The position numbers and the translations under genes were made by a program. Of a stretch of 64,000 nt of DNA, positions 30,759 to 39,259 are shown piece after piece. The stretch spans positions 2,107,493 through 2,171,492 of the forward strand of contig NZ_LGIQ01000009.1 of assembly GCF_001187725.1 (NCBI RefSeq), given 5' to 3'. Source of the stretch: Brevibacillus reuszeri. GTDB taxonomy: Bacteria; Bacillota; Bacilli; Brevibacillales; Brevibacillaceae. The first letter of the stretch is position 1. Each line of letters starts with the position of its first letter. The notes under the pieces are model-generated. The model saw nothing but the letters and a program-made list of their open reading frames with translations, was not told where the DNA came from and searched no databases.

Positions 30759-32237
30759 ATGCGCTCTACTTTTCATGGACTTGAAGTGAGTAAACGCGGA
30801 TTGTTTGCCCAACAATCTGCACTCAATACGACCGGACATAATATTTCAAATGCGAATACAGAAGGATACACTCGTCAGCGGGTGAACATGCAGGCTACGA
30901 CTGGGTTGCCGTATGTAGGCTTGCAGGCGGGCATCGAACCGGGACTGCTTGGAACGGGTGTGCAAGCGGTAAGCATCCAGCGCTTACGTGAAGAGTTTTT
31001 GGATATCCAGTATCGCAATGAATACAAGCGCCAAGGATACTGGGAAGGTCGTCTTGAGACATTGGAAAAGCTGGAAGGTATCATGAACGAGCCCTCCGAC
31101 ACTGGTTTGCAAAAAGTAATGGACCAAATGTGGCAAGCATGGCAAGACCTTGCCAAAGACCCAACAGATACATCGGCTCGTGCCGTTGTGCGGGAACGAA
31201 GCAAGGCGGTTGCCGATACGTTTAATACACTGACTAATCATATTCAAGAGGTTCGCACAGACTTGGATAACGTGGTCAACGTGAAGGCGTTGGAAATCAA
31301 CTCGCTCGGACAGCAACTTGCGAACTTGAACAATCAGATCTCGAACGTGGTACCACACGGCTATCAGCCAAATGATCTGTACGATCAGCGAGATGTCCTG
31401 CTAGACAAACTCTCCAAATTGGTTGAAACCAGAGTCACACAAACTACTGCAGGTATGGTTAACGTAACCATTGAAGGACGAGATTTTGTCACAGGAGTGA
31501 CTTCGCAGCCAGTTGCCACTCAGCAAAATCCCGCTACTGGACTTAGTGATATGACACTGGGCGGAGCTCAATTTGTCCCAACGACTGGATACATGGCGGG
31601 TGTGCTTCAATCGCGTGATCAGATCGTACCGAATATGCTGAAACGCCTGGATGTTTTGGCTGTTAATTTGACTAAGGAAATCAACGATCTGCACAGACAA
31701 GGTGTTAGTCTGACAGATATTAAAAATGGTACTGCCCAAGGACTGCCGTTCTTTGTGGATTCAAGCTCTCTTGCTGCTAACGGAGATTATCCAAAAGGTG
31801 CGGGAACCATCTCGATCAATCCGGAAATTTTGAAAAGTCTGGATGCAATTGCGGCAGCGAAGCCAGAAGCCGGTGGTACGCCAGTAGGAAACAACGAGAG
31901 CGCACTGGCGATTGCTTCTATTAAATTCAAGGTTCTGGCTGCGGGTACAGGTCCGAACGATTTGCCCGAAAGCTCGACTTTGGATAACTACTACCGCTAC
32001 ACGATCAGCCAATTGGGTGTGGATGCTCAGGAAGCAGAACGTAACCAGTTGAACTCCGAGATGCTGGTTGGTACGGTAGATAACCAACGCCAATCGGTTT
32101 CAGGTGTATCGATCGATGACGAAATGGCAGAAATGGTGAAATTCCAGCATGCCTACAACGCATCTGCACGTGTCATGACAAGCGTGGATGAAATTCTGGA
32201 CAAAATCATCAATGGCATGGGCATTGTTGGACGCTAA
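30759..32237 (+). CDS. flgK: Flagellar hook-associated protein 1 (FlgK)
   Basis: The 492-residue protein has an N-terminal rod/hook signature (STFHGLEVSKRGLFAQQSALNTTGHNISNANTEGYTRQ) and C-terminal axial helix (GVSIDDEMAEMVKFQHAYNASARVMTSVDEILDKIINGMG). The middle is variable. It forms the hook-filament junction. GAGGTG precedes the start, 12 bases after flgN. Confidence 0.97.
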   Translation: MRSTFHGLEVSKRGLFAQQSALNTTGHNISNANTEGYTRQRVNMQATTGLPYVGLQAGIEPGLLGTGVQAVSIQRLREEFLDIQYRNEYKRQGYWEGRLETLEKLEGIMNEPSDTGLQKVMDQMWQAWQDLAKDPTDTSARAVVRERSKAVADTFNTLTNHIQEVRTDLDNVVNVKALEINSLGQQLANLNNQISNVVPHGYQPNDLYDQRDVLLDKLSKLVETRVTQTTAGMVNVTIEGRDFVTGVTSQPVATQQNPATGLSDMTLGGAQFVPTTGYMAGVLQSRDQIVPNMLKRLDVLAVNLTKEINDLHRQGVSLTDIKNGTAQGLPFFVDSSSLAANGDYPKGAGTISINPEILKSLDAIAAAKPEAGGTPVGNNESALAIASIKFKVLAAGTGPNDLPESSTLDNYYRYTISQLGVDAQEAERNQLNSEMLVGTVDNQRQSVSGVSIDDEMAEMVKFQHAYNASARVMTSVDEILDKIINGMGIVGR

Positions 32238-32253
32238 TAGGAGGGGATAGATT

Positions 32254-33156
32254 GTGGCAGTACGTGTAACGCAAAATATGTTGAATAGTAATATGTTGCG
32301 GAATTTGCATAAGTCGATGCGTCATATGGATGGGTTGCAGGATCAGTTGTCTTCTGGGAAGAAGATTTCCAAACCTTCAGAGGATCCGGTAGTAGCGGCT
32401 CGTGGAATGTTTTATCGTTCTTCCTTGATGGAGAATGATCAGTATAAGAGGAATGTGGATGAGGCGCAGTCTTGGATGAATATGACGGATAGTACAATGG
32501 ATGAAATGGGTAGTATCTTGAAGCGAGTGAAGGAACTTCTTGTGTACTCCGGAGATGGGGCCGTTTCACCAGATGACTTGAAGACGATGGCGTCAGAAGT
32601 ACAAGAATTAAAAATGCACATGGGGACATTAGCGAACCAACAAATCAATGGGAAGTATATTTTTGCTGGTACGGATACGGACAAGGCGCCTTTTGATGCA
32701 ACTGCTAAAGGTGGAGCAGGAGACTTCGTCAGTACAAACAGCTCTCCAATTAATTTGGAAGTAAGTCAAAATGTGTTTGTAACTTCGAATACGAATGCGC
32801 AGAACATATTTAACTACCCAGATAACGCCAATAATATCTTCACATTACTGAATGGCATCATTACGGAATTAAGTAACGGTAGATCAGCAACGCAATTCCA
32901 GACAGCGATGAATAATCAATTTGACAAGCTCCTGGCTGAACGTGCAACGTTAGGGGCAAGCGTCAATCGGGTAGAACTGATTGCAGAGCGCTTGAATACA
33001 TCAGAGGTAAGCATTACGGGCTTGATGTCCAAAAACGAAGATGCTGATATGGCAAAAGTCATGACCAATTTGAAAACACAAGAAAGTGTGCACTCTGCTG
33101 CATTAGGTTCTGGTGCGCGTATTATTCAACCGACTCTGCTGGACTTCCTGCGTTAG
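32254..33156 (+). CDS. flgL: Flagellar hook-associated protein 3 (FlgL)
   Basis: The 300-residue protein starts at GTG behind AGGAGGGG. N-terminal flagellin-like helices contain VTQNMLNSNMLRNLHKSMRHMDGLQDQLSSGKKISKPSEDPV. The C-terminal helix includes NRVELIAERLNTSEVSITGLMSKNEDADMAKVMTNLK. It is the second junction protein, adjacent to the filament. Confidence 0.96.
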   Translation: MAVRVTQNMLNSNMLRNLHKSMRHMDGLQDQLSSGKKISKPSEDPVVAARGMFYRSSLMENDQYKRNVDEAQSWMNMTDSTMDEMGSILKRVKELLVYSGDGAVSPDDLKTMASEVQELKMHMGTLANQQINGKYIFAGTDTDKAPFDATAKGGAGDFVSTNSSPINLEVSQNVFVTSNTNAQNIFNYPDNANNIFTLLNGIITELSNGRSATQFQTAMNNQFDKLLAERATLGASVNRVELIAERLNTSEVSITGLMSKNEDADMAKVMTNLKTQESVHSAALGSGARIIQPTLLDFLR

Positions 33157-33178
33157 AAAAGAGGAGGGAAGTAACAAG

Positions 33179-33757
33179 ATGCAAATCCCGCAAATTCGGA
33201 TGGAGAGCACATTTGCTCAGTTGGGTCTCAACATCAACAAGCCAGTCCATGAAATCAAACAACCACAAGCAGAAATGAACTTACGCCAGGTACCGGCGAT
33301 ATTGAATATCGAGCAAGCCCGTACGATATTACAGATCGATTCCAGTCAGGCTCGTGCTAATATTGGAATCATGACCAATGTGCAATTTAGCGACAGCTCT
33401 GCTGATTACGGCAAGCAGAAAGCTCTTCAGGCGATCGCGGAAAAGAGCCAAGAAGGCGATCGATTAATGCGAATCTATACAAAAGAAAATGTCATTGCCT
33501 CTATAGGCAGGGAAAAAGGCCTGCGAGCCCTTGAGGGAGGGTACACTCCTCCGGCTGCTTCTACTGATGAAGGGGTCGAGATCAGCATTGAACTCAAGCC
33601 TGTCGTGATTAGCGTTCAGCGCAACGGGATGAGTATAGATCCTGTTACAAGGCCTCCAGAGTTTTCATATACTCCAGGCAAGGTGGAGCCGTATATGATA
33701 CAATATAATAGTTTGAAAATAGAAGCGGTAGGCGGTCAACTGGATCAAATGATGTAA
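33179..33757 (+). CDS. DUF6470 family protein (YviE-like)
   Basis: The 192-residue protein begins MQIPQIRMESTFAQLGLNI and has the ATLNIEQ-like opening (ILNIEQARTILQIDSSQAR) of the YviE/DUF6470 family. That family sits between flgL and fliW in many Bacilli. ATG 33179 has GAGGAGGGAA upstream; the longer in-frame start at 33113 would overlap flgL. The role is unknown but always linked to flagella. Confidence 0.82.
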   Translation: MQIPQIRMESTFAQLGLNINKPVHEIKQPQAEMNLRQVPAILNIEQARTILQIDSSQARANIGIMTNVQFSDSSADYGKQKALQAIAEKSQEGDRLMRIYTKENVIASIGREKGLRALEGGYTPPAASTDEGVEISIELKPVVISVQRNGMSIDPVTRPPEFSYTPGKVEPYMIQYNSLKIEAVGGQLDQMM

Positions 33758-33770
33758 GCGAGGGGAAAAA

Positions 33771-34187
33771 ATGAACGCAAGTCAACAAGTGGAATTGGGC
33801 AAGCTATTTTTCGAAGATGGCATCCCGGGTTTTTCTCATTTGCAGTTTTTTCAGTTGATGCAGGAAGAGGAAAGTCCCTTTTATCTGATTCAGTCGACGG
33901 AAGAAAAGGATGTCGGCTTTTTGGTAGTAAATCCTTTTTCTTTCTATCCTGACTACAAGTTTACACTCCCCGAGGTATCACAAGACGCGCTGCATCTAGA
34001 AGAAGAATCATCTGTAGCTATTTTTTCTATCGTTACTATTCGGGGGAAAAATGAAGCAACTATTAACCTAAAAGCCCCTATCGTAATTAATCTCACCAAC
34101 CGAATGAGTAAACAGGTAATTTTGCAGGAAGATTCGTATTCAATCCGTCAGCCATTGTTCGAGCAACAAGCTGCGGATGTAGAGTAG
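33771..34187 (+). CDS. fliW: Flagellar assembly factor FliW
   Basis: The 138-residue beta-rich protein shows the family features GIPGFSHLQFFQLMQ, FLVVNPFSFYPDYKF and NLKAPIVINLTNRMSKQVIL. FliW is bound by flagellin in the cytoplasm. When flagellin is secreted, FliW is freed to sequester CsrA, relieving repression of hag. It stands directly ahead of csrA, and hag follows, so the whole switch is in one place. Confidence 0.94.
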   Translation: MNASQQVELGKLFFEDGIPGFSHLQFFQLMQEEESPFYLIQSTEEKDVGFLVVNPFSFYPDYKFTLPEVSQDALHLEEESSVAIFSIVTIRGKNEATINLKAPIVINLTNRMSKQVILQEDSYSIRQPLFEQQAADVE

Positions 34188-34198
34188 GTGGTGTTCAA

Positions 34199-34450
34199 AT
34201 GCTGGTCCTTTCTCGTAAGAAAAATGAATCCATCATAATTGGTGACACCATTGAAATTAAGATTATTTCAGTTGACGGGGATCAGGTGAGGATTGGGATT
34301 GATGCGCCAAGGAATCTGGATGTGTATCGCAAAGAAATTTACGATGCCATTCAGGAGGAGAATAAGCTGGCTACGACTAAACAGATAGACTGGCAGGCTG
34401 TAAAACAGTTGATGCAAATGAATAAGAAACGGGAAGATGATCGATCGTGA
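34199..34450 (+). CDS. csrA: Translational regulator CsrA
   Basis: The 83-residue protein has MLVLSRKKNESIIIGDTIEIKIISVDGDQVRIGIDAPRNLDVYRKEIY, the full CsrA dimer fold. The C-terminal extension of about 12 residues, with KREDDRS, is longer than usual. It binds GGA motifs in the hag leader and represses translation. GGTGG precedes the ATG. Confidence 0.96.
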   Translation: MLVLSRKKNESIIIGDTIEIKIISVDGDQVRIGIDAPRNLDVYRKEIYDAIQEENKLATTKQIDWQAVKQLMQMNKKREDDRS

Positions 34451-34481
34451 TCTTACTCCTGTCAAGTAGATAGAACTAAAA

Positions 34482-34533
34482 AAGCAGCCAGTGTGTATCG
34501 GTACTCTACCGGAGCACACTGGCTTGATTTTTT
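34482..34533 (+). terminator. Terminator after csrA
   Basis: GCCAGTGTG and GCACACTGGC stem, then GATTTTTTC. Confidence 0.88.
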
Positions 34534-34683
34534 CTGGAATCGTTCATGATTATAGAACCTAATGTATCTTTCAAATGCAGAGGGGTTTTATGACATAGAA
34601 TCCATCCACTCCCCGATAAAGTTGGACCAATTCTCCTCGTTTTGTTTTTTTGCAGAAAAAAGAAGAAAAAACTCTAAAAATGC

Positions 34684-34711
34684 TAACAACCAGATAACGA
34701 GATTCCGATAA
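34684..34711 (+). promoter_or_regulatory. Probable sigma-D promoter of hag
   Basis: TAAC (34684-34687), 16 bases, then TCCGATAA (34704-34711), close to the sigma-D consensus TAAA-N15-GCCGATAT. It would give a leader of about 100 bases that includes the CsrA hairpin. The -35 is imperfect. Confidence 0.5.
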
Positions 34712-34769
34712 TAAAAATGTAGGGACAAAATCGCAAGCGCGCGATTGCGATGAGTCTCAAAAATTAGCA

Positions 34770-34807
34770 ACAGTCACAGGGACGTGACTGTCGATATCTC
34801 AAGGAGG
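34770..34807 (+). promoter_or_regulatory. Predicted CsrA binding sites in the hag leader
   Basis: ACAGTCAC and GTGACTGT form an 8-bp hairpin whose loop is AGGGAC. ACAGGGACGT (34776-34785) matches the CsrA consensus ACARGGAUGU at nine of ten positions. The second site is the Shine-Dalgarno itself, AAGGAGG (34801-34807). Two sites bridged by a CsrA dimer match the B. subtilis hag mechanism. Confidence 0.65.
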
Positions 34808-34815
34808 AATTGTAC

Positions 34816-35646
34816 ATGATTATCCAACACAATATGTCCGCTATCAACACCCACCGTCAACTGGGTGTAAACGGTGGTAACCTGGGTAAAAACGTAGAAA
34901 AACTGTCTTCTGGCTACCGCATCAACCGTGCGGCTGACGATGCTGCTGGTCTCTCTATCTCTGAGCGTATGCGTGCTCAAATCCGCGGTATGGAACAAGC
35001 TTCCCGTAATGCTCAAGATGGTATTTCTTTGATTCAAACGGCTGAGGGTGCCCTGCAAACGGTTAACAACATGTTGGTTCGTGTAAAAGAACTGGCTACT
35101 CAATCCGCTAACGATACTTACAATGCCGCTAATGACCGTGCGCGTCTGCAAGAAGAAATTGTTGAGTTGAGAAAAGAAACATCCAACATCATGAGCAACA
35201 CTAAATTTAATGGTATTAGTTTGCTTAATGGTTCTGGTGCGAGTGCCAACTCAATCGTTTTGCAAATCGGTCAAGAAGCAGGTCAAAAACTGTCTTTGGA
35301 TGCTACTAAGTTCAACTTGACTTCTGCAAATACCGCCATGAGCGGATTTGATGTTAGTACTGCAACTGGTGCTAGCAGCGTGTTGGTGAGCATTGACAGC
35401 ATCATTAACAGTGTGAGCCGTGCGCGCTCTTACTTGGGTGCGAACCAAAACCGTCTGGAAAACACTATCAACAACCTGAACGTAACTTCTGAGAACCTGA
35501 CTGCTGCTGAATCCCGTATCCGCGACGTAGATATGGCGAAAGAGCAGATGCAATTCACGAAAAACAACATCTTGACTCAAGCATCTCAAGCAATGTTGGC
35601 TCAAGCTAACCAATTGCCACAAGGTGTTCTGCAATTGCTCCGTTAA
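34816..35646 (+). CDS. hag: Flagellin
   Basis: The 276-residue compact flagellin has conserved D0/D1 termini (MIIQHNMSAINTHRQLG...SSGYRINRAADDAAGLSISERMRAQIRGM; C-terminal ESRIRDVDMAKEQMQFTKNNILTQASQAMLAQANQLPQGVLQLLR). The variable centre is very short, without D2/D3. ATG 34816 lies eight bases after AAGGAGG. The central Ser/Thr/Asn-rich stretch (about residues 140-200) is the likely surface carrying glycans, given the legionaminic-acid genes downstream. Codon use is strongly biased, as expected for an abundant protein. Confidence 0.97.
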   Translation: MIIQHNMSAINTHRQLGVNGGNLGKNVEKLSSGYRINRAADDAAGLSISERMRAQIRGMEQASRNAQDGISLIQTAEGALQTVNNMLVRVKELATQSANDTYNAANDRARLQEEIVELRKETSNIMSNTKFNGISLLNGSGASANSIVLQIGQEAGQKLSLDATKFNLTSANTAMSGFDVSTATGASSVLVSIDSIINSVSRARSYLGANQNRLENTINNLNVTSENLTAAESRIRDVDMAKEQMQFTKNNILTQASQAMLAQANQLPQGVLQLLR

Positions 35647-35660
35647 TTCAATAATGTATG

Positions 35661-35702
35661 AAAAAAGCATGAGCTTCTTACCAGAGGTTCATGCTTTTTT
35701 CC
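35661..35702 (+). terminator. Terminator after hag
   Basis: AAAAAAGCATGA and TCATGCTTTTTT pair around GCTTCTTACCAGAGGT. Confidence 0.92.
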
Positions 35703-35777
35703 GTCTTTGTTCATATAACAGAATGGCCTTTACATGCCGATATATATATTAAATCATGTGGTATGGAGGCAATACAA

Positions 35778-36386
35778 ATGAGAATTATGCTGTTTAATGA
35801 AATTCTTTATGACGGACCAAATATCAGCCAAATAACCGATATTTTTAATCATGCTTATACACTGATTGCCGATAAAGGACTAGTATATAGTCATATTACC
35901 ATAGATGGTATAGAGATTTACGAAGATCCCCTGGAGAACTTGTTTACAGGCAGGGAAACTGTTGAAATTGTCGAGATCAAAGCAATCAGCGAAGAGCAGT
36001 TTAAAGAGAATTTACTCTGCTCTATTGAGGAATATGTCACTCGAGCGATCCCGGAACTAGAGCGGTTATCAGAGAAGTTTTACATAAATCCCGATACTAG
36101 TGCTTGGAACGGGATTTCCGACCTGTTAGAAGGGATTCAATGGATTGAAAACGTCGCCATGTTTTTTGCAAACAATGGCTCAAGTGAAAAGAACGATCAT
36201 ATGATGCAGAAATTCAACATTTCATCAGAAGTGAAATTATTGGAGGGTGCAGTATTCCAGAATGATTTGGTGTTAGTCGGGGATATATTGAAATATGAAA
36301 TACTTCCCCGTTTCACAGATATTGAGCACGCAGTTGGAAAAGTATTGAAGCCAAAAAAAGAGGTAGAAAATAATGTTGTTAATTGA
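35778..36386 (+). CDS. Hypothetical protein of the flagellar glycosylation cluster
   Basis: The 202-residue acidic soluble protein begins MRIMLFNEILYDGPNISQITDIFNHAY. GGAGG is suitably placed before ATG 35778, and the longer reading frame from 35691 runs into the hag terminator. It overlaps the next gene (Maf/DUF115) by 14 bases, so the two are translationally coupled. No domain is recognised. Position suggests a partner or regulator of flagellin glycosyl transfer. Confidence 0.75.
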   Translation: MRIMLFNEILYDGPNISQITDIFNHAYTLIADKGLVYSHITIDGIEIYEDPLENLFTGRETVEIVEIKAISEEQFKENLLCSIEEYVTRAIPELERLSEKFYINPDTSAWNGISDLLEGIQWIENVAMFFANNGSSEKNDHMMQKFNISSEVKLLEGAVFQNDLVLVGDILKYEILPRFTDIEHAVGKVLKPKKEVENNVVN

Positions 36387-38244
36387 CTATACTCTTCGTG
36401 GGAAAATAACTAAAGAATTTTCAATTTCTACGATCATGAATAAGACAGGATTAGTTCTATCAGATGAAGAAGTGAAATTAGAATCGAATGCCAAAGGTCA
36501 GGCTACTTTGCTTATTCATACACCAAACGGTTGGAATTATCTTCACAGCAAGTATGACCCACAAGGGGAAGCGTCACGTTGGGTAGATACGATCAAAGAT
36601 TTAGAGAAGTATAGCCAAGTATTTTTTTATGGCATTGGTCTCGGATATCACATCAAGGAATTTACACGAAGATATCCTCAAAAAAAATATTCCATGTACG
36701 AGCCAAATATCTCCATCCTAAAACAATATATGTCAATGGTATCAACAGAGGAAATGGTTGCAAGTAACCTCCAGTATTTCTATTCTGAAGACGAAGCTGG
36801 CTCTCAAGATAATCTAATGCATTTTGTTAGTAGAGTTAAGGAAGATGTGCTGCTCGTTATATTGCCTGCATATGAACGGATATTTGACGAGCAAACAAAA
36901 GATTTTATGAATCGTTTTTCTGACGCCATCTTTGAGCGTAGAAAGTATAACTATGCTGCGATGTCTTTTTCAAAGCGCACGGTGATTAGCGGAATTATGA
37001 ACTTGCCAACTATTTATCAAACTCCTAATATTCTTCATGAGGACACTACTTCTTTTAAGGGTAAGCCAGCTATACTAGTGGCGGCTGGGCCATCTTTGGA
37101 TTATGAATATGAAAATTTGCGTTATATTAAAGAAAACGGTTTGGCATATATCTTTTCAGTGGGTTCAGCAATAAATGCTTTATTGGAAAGGAATATTTAT
37201 CCAGATGGAGCATGCACCTATGACCCAAGTGTAAATAATGCAAAAGTTTTTCAAAGAATTAAAGATAAACGAATCGACTCTATCCCTCTTATTTACGGAA
37301 GTACGGTAGGTTTTGAGACGATTCAAAATTATCCTGGACCATTGCTTCATTACTTGGTAGATCGAGACTTTGTGAATCCATTTTATTTAGAGAGAACAGA
37401 TGGAAAAAACTTGGAAGTTGTGCATTCCGCCGAATCAATTGCTATCATTACGTTGCAATTATTATATCGACTTGGGTGTAATCCAATCATACTGGTTGGT
37501 CAGAATCTGGGGTATACAAAAGATCGTTATTATGCATCGGGTAGCGTAGATAACGTATACGTAAATGAAGAACTCATGAAGAAAGCACATATCGTGAAGG
37601 ATGTCGAAGGAAACGATATGTATACGATAAAAGCATACGACTCTTTCAGAAAGGAAATGGAGTCATTTATCCATTCCTTTTCCGAGGTGGAAGTGATTAA
37701 TACGACCAAGGGTGGAGCTCATATAGCTGGCACCACATATATCCCGATGGACAGAGTGATCGAGGAGAGGCTAGAAGAAAAAAATATTGTTGAACATGAA
37801 TGGGTTGATCGTTACTCTGTCAAATATAGTAGGGATTTCTTCTCTAGTAAATCTGATACATTGATTGAAGAGTGTGAGAAGCTGGAAAGTATCTATAAAA
37901 GTTTTTTTAGACTGTTCGATCAGATGAAGAGTTCTATAATGAGATCAAATAAACGAGAGCTTGAAAAACTGTTCAATAAATTTGACCGTAAATTTGATAA
38001 ATTACAGGCAAATAATTTTTATTGGTTTTTTATTCAAATCATGAATCATCTCGATTTTGACGTGGTAATGAAATCATTTGAAGAGGCTCGCTTTCTTAAA
38101 GATCCCGTTGAAAAGGCGGAAAGAGTCTTGGAATTTTTCTCAAATTATCTGACCCAGTGTAGGGCACAAACTCAAATGATGAAGCCTTTGCTCGAGAGCA
38201 TACACACACAGGTTTTGGAAGAAGGTAGTGACAATGGGAAATAA
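36373..38244 (+). CDS. Maf/DUF115-type motility accessory glycosyltransferase
   Basis: The 623-residue protein has a central DUF115 domain with KPAILVAAGPSLDYEYENL and VGSAINALLERNIYPDGACTYDP, followed by HSAESIAIITLQLLYRLGCNPIILVGQNLGYTKDRYYA. This matches the flagellar Maf family that transfers nonulosonic acids to flagellin in Campylobacter, Aeromonas and Gram-positives such as Geobacillus. The N-terminal about 200 residues and C-terminal helices are family extensions. The neighbouring pathway makes CMP-legionaminic acid, the probable donor. The start overlaps the previous gene. The cluster is AT-rich relative to flagellar neighbours. Confidence 0.88.
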   Translation: MLLIDYTLRGKITKEFSISTIMNKTGLVLSDEEVKLESNAKGQATLLIHTPNGWNYLHSKYDPQGEASRWVDTIKDLEKYSQVFFYGIGLGYHIKEFTRRYPQKKYSMYEPNISILKQYMSMVSTEEMVASNLQYFYSEDEAGSQDNLMHFVSRVKEDVLLVILPAYERIFDEQTKDFMNRFSDAIFERRKYNYAAMSFSKRTVISGIMNLPTIYQTPNILHEDTTSFKGKPAILVAAGPSLDYEYENLRYIKENGLAYIFSVGSAINALLERNIYPDGACTYDPSVNNAKVFQRIKDKRIDSIPLIYGSTVGFETIQNYPGPLLHYLVDRDFVNPFYLERTDGKNLEVVHSAESIAIITLQLLYRLGCNPIILVGQNLGYTKDRYYASGSVDNVYVNEELMKKAHIVKDVEGNDMYTIKAYDSFRKEMESFIHSFSEVEVINTTKGGAHIAGTTYIPMDRVIEERLEEKNIVEHEWVDRYSVKYSRDFFSSKSDTLIEECEKLESIYKSFFRLFDQMKSSIMRSNKRELEKLFNKFDRKFDKLQANNFYWFFIQIMNHLDFDVVMKSFEEARFLKDPVEKAERVLEFFSNYLTQCRAQTQMMKPLLESIHTQVLEEGSDNGK

Positions 38245-39259
38245 CATAACGGGATTAAAGAATAAAAGAATTATGGTTACTGGGGCAGATGGCTTTATTG
38301 GATCCCACTTAACAGAAGAATTGGTGAAGAGCGGGAGCAATGTCAAAGCTTTTGTCTGTTACAATTCATTTAATTCCTGGGGATGGTTAGATACAGTTCC
38401 AAATGAAATTGTAAACGAGTTGGAGGTGTTCACTGGTGATATTCGTGATCCTCATGGTGTCAAAAAGGCAATGCAGGATTGCGATATCGTCTTGCATTTA
38501 GCAGCTCTGATCGCCATTCCCTTTTCGTATCACTCTCCTGATACCTATGTGGATACGAATATCAAAGGAACCTTGAATATCCTTCAGGCAGCTCGCGAAC
38601 TGAATGTGGAGAAGGTTGTGCATACCTCGACGAGCGAAGTATATGGGACAGCCCGTTTCGTTCCAATAACAGAAGAGCACCCTCTCCAAGGTCAATCTCC
38701 TTATTCTGCGAGCAAGATAGGCGCTGATCAAATGGCAATGTCTTTTTATAGTTCGTTTGGACTTCCTGTGTCAGTGATACGGCCATTCAATACTTACGGT
38801 CCTCGGCAATCTGCTAGAGCAGTTATCCCTACTATCATTACACAGATAGCTAGTGGACAGCAATCAATCAAACTTGGGTCACTTCATCCGACTCGTGATT
38901 TTAATTATGTAAAAGATACTGTGAATGGATTTTTAGCTGTTGCAGAATCAGACCATTCCATAGGCGAGGTAATCAATATCGGCAGTAACTATGAGGTATC
39001 GATTGGGCAAACCGTTGAACTCATTGCTGAGTTGATGGGACAAAAGATCAGCATTGAAACGGAAGACCAGCGTCTTCGCCCTGAGAAGAGTGAAGTAGAA
39101 CGCTTATGGGCAGATAATTCAAAGGCGAAACAATTACTTGGTTGGGAGCCCATGTATGGCAACATAGAGGGATTTAAGCGTGGATTAGGAGAAACAATTG
39201 AATGGTTTACGAATCCATCCAATCTAAGTCATTATAAAGCGGGGATTTATAACTTATGA
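38234..39259 (+). CDS. legB: NDP-N-acetylglucosamine 4,6-dehydratase LegB
   Basis: The 341-residue short-chain dehydrogenase/epimerase has NAD motif VTGADGFIGSHL, TSTSEVYGT, and the Y-x3-K catalytic pair YSASKIGAD. Overall it matches LegB (Cj1319 type), the first committed step towards legionaminic acid from GDP-GlcNAc. ATG 38234 has GAAGG ahead; a GTG at 38228 is too close. It is overlapped by the preceding gene and overlaps legC by four bases. Confidence 0.88.
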   Translation: MGNNITGLKNKRIMVTGADGFIGSHLTEELVKSGSNVKAFVCYNSFNSWGWLDTVPNEIVNELEVFTGDIRDPHGVKKAMQDCDIVLHLAALIAIPFSYHSPDTYVDTNIKGTLNILQAARELNVEKVVHTSTSEVYGTARFVPITEEHPLQGQSPYSASKIGADQMAMSFYSSFGLPVSVIRPFNTYGPRQSARAVIPTIITQIASGQQSIKLGSLHPTRDFNYVKDTVNGFLAVAESDHSIGEVINIGSNYEVSIGQTVELIAELMGQKISIETEDQRLRPEKSEVERLWADNSKAKQLLGWEPMYGNIEGFKRGLGETIEWFTNPSNLSHYKAGIYNL

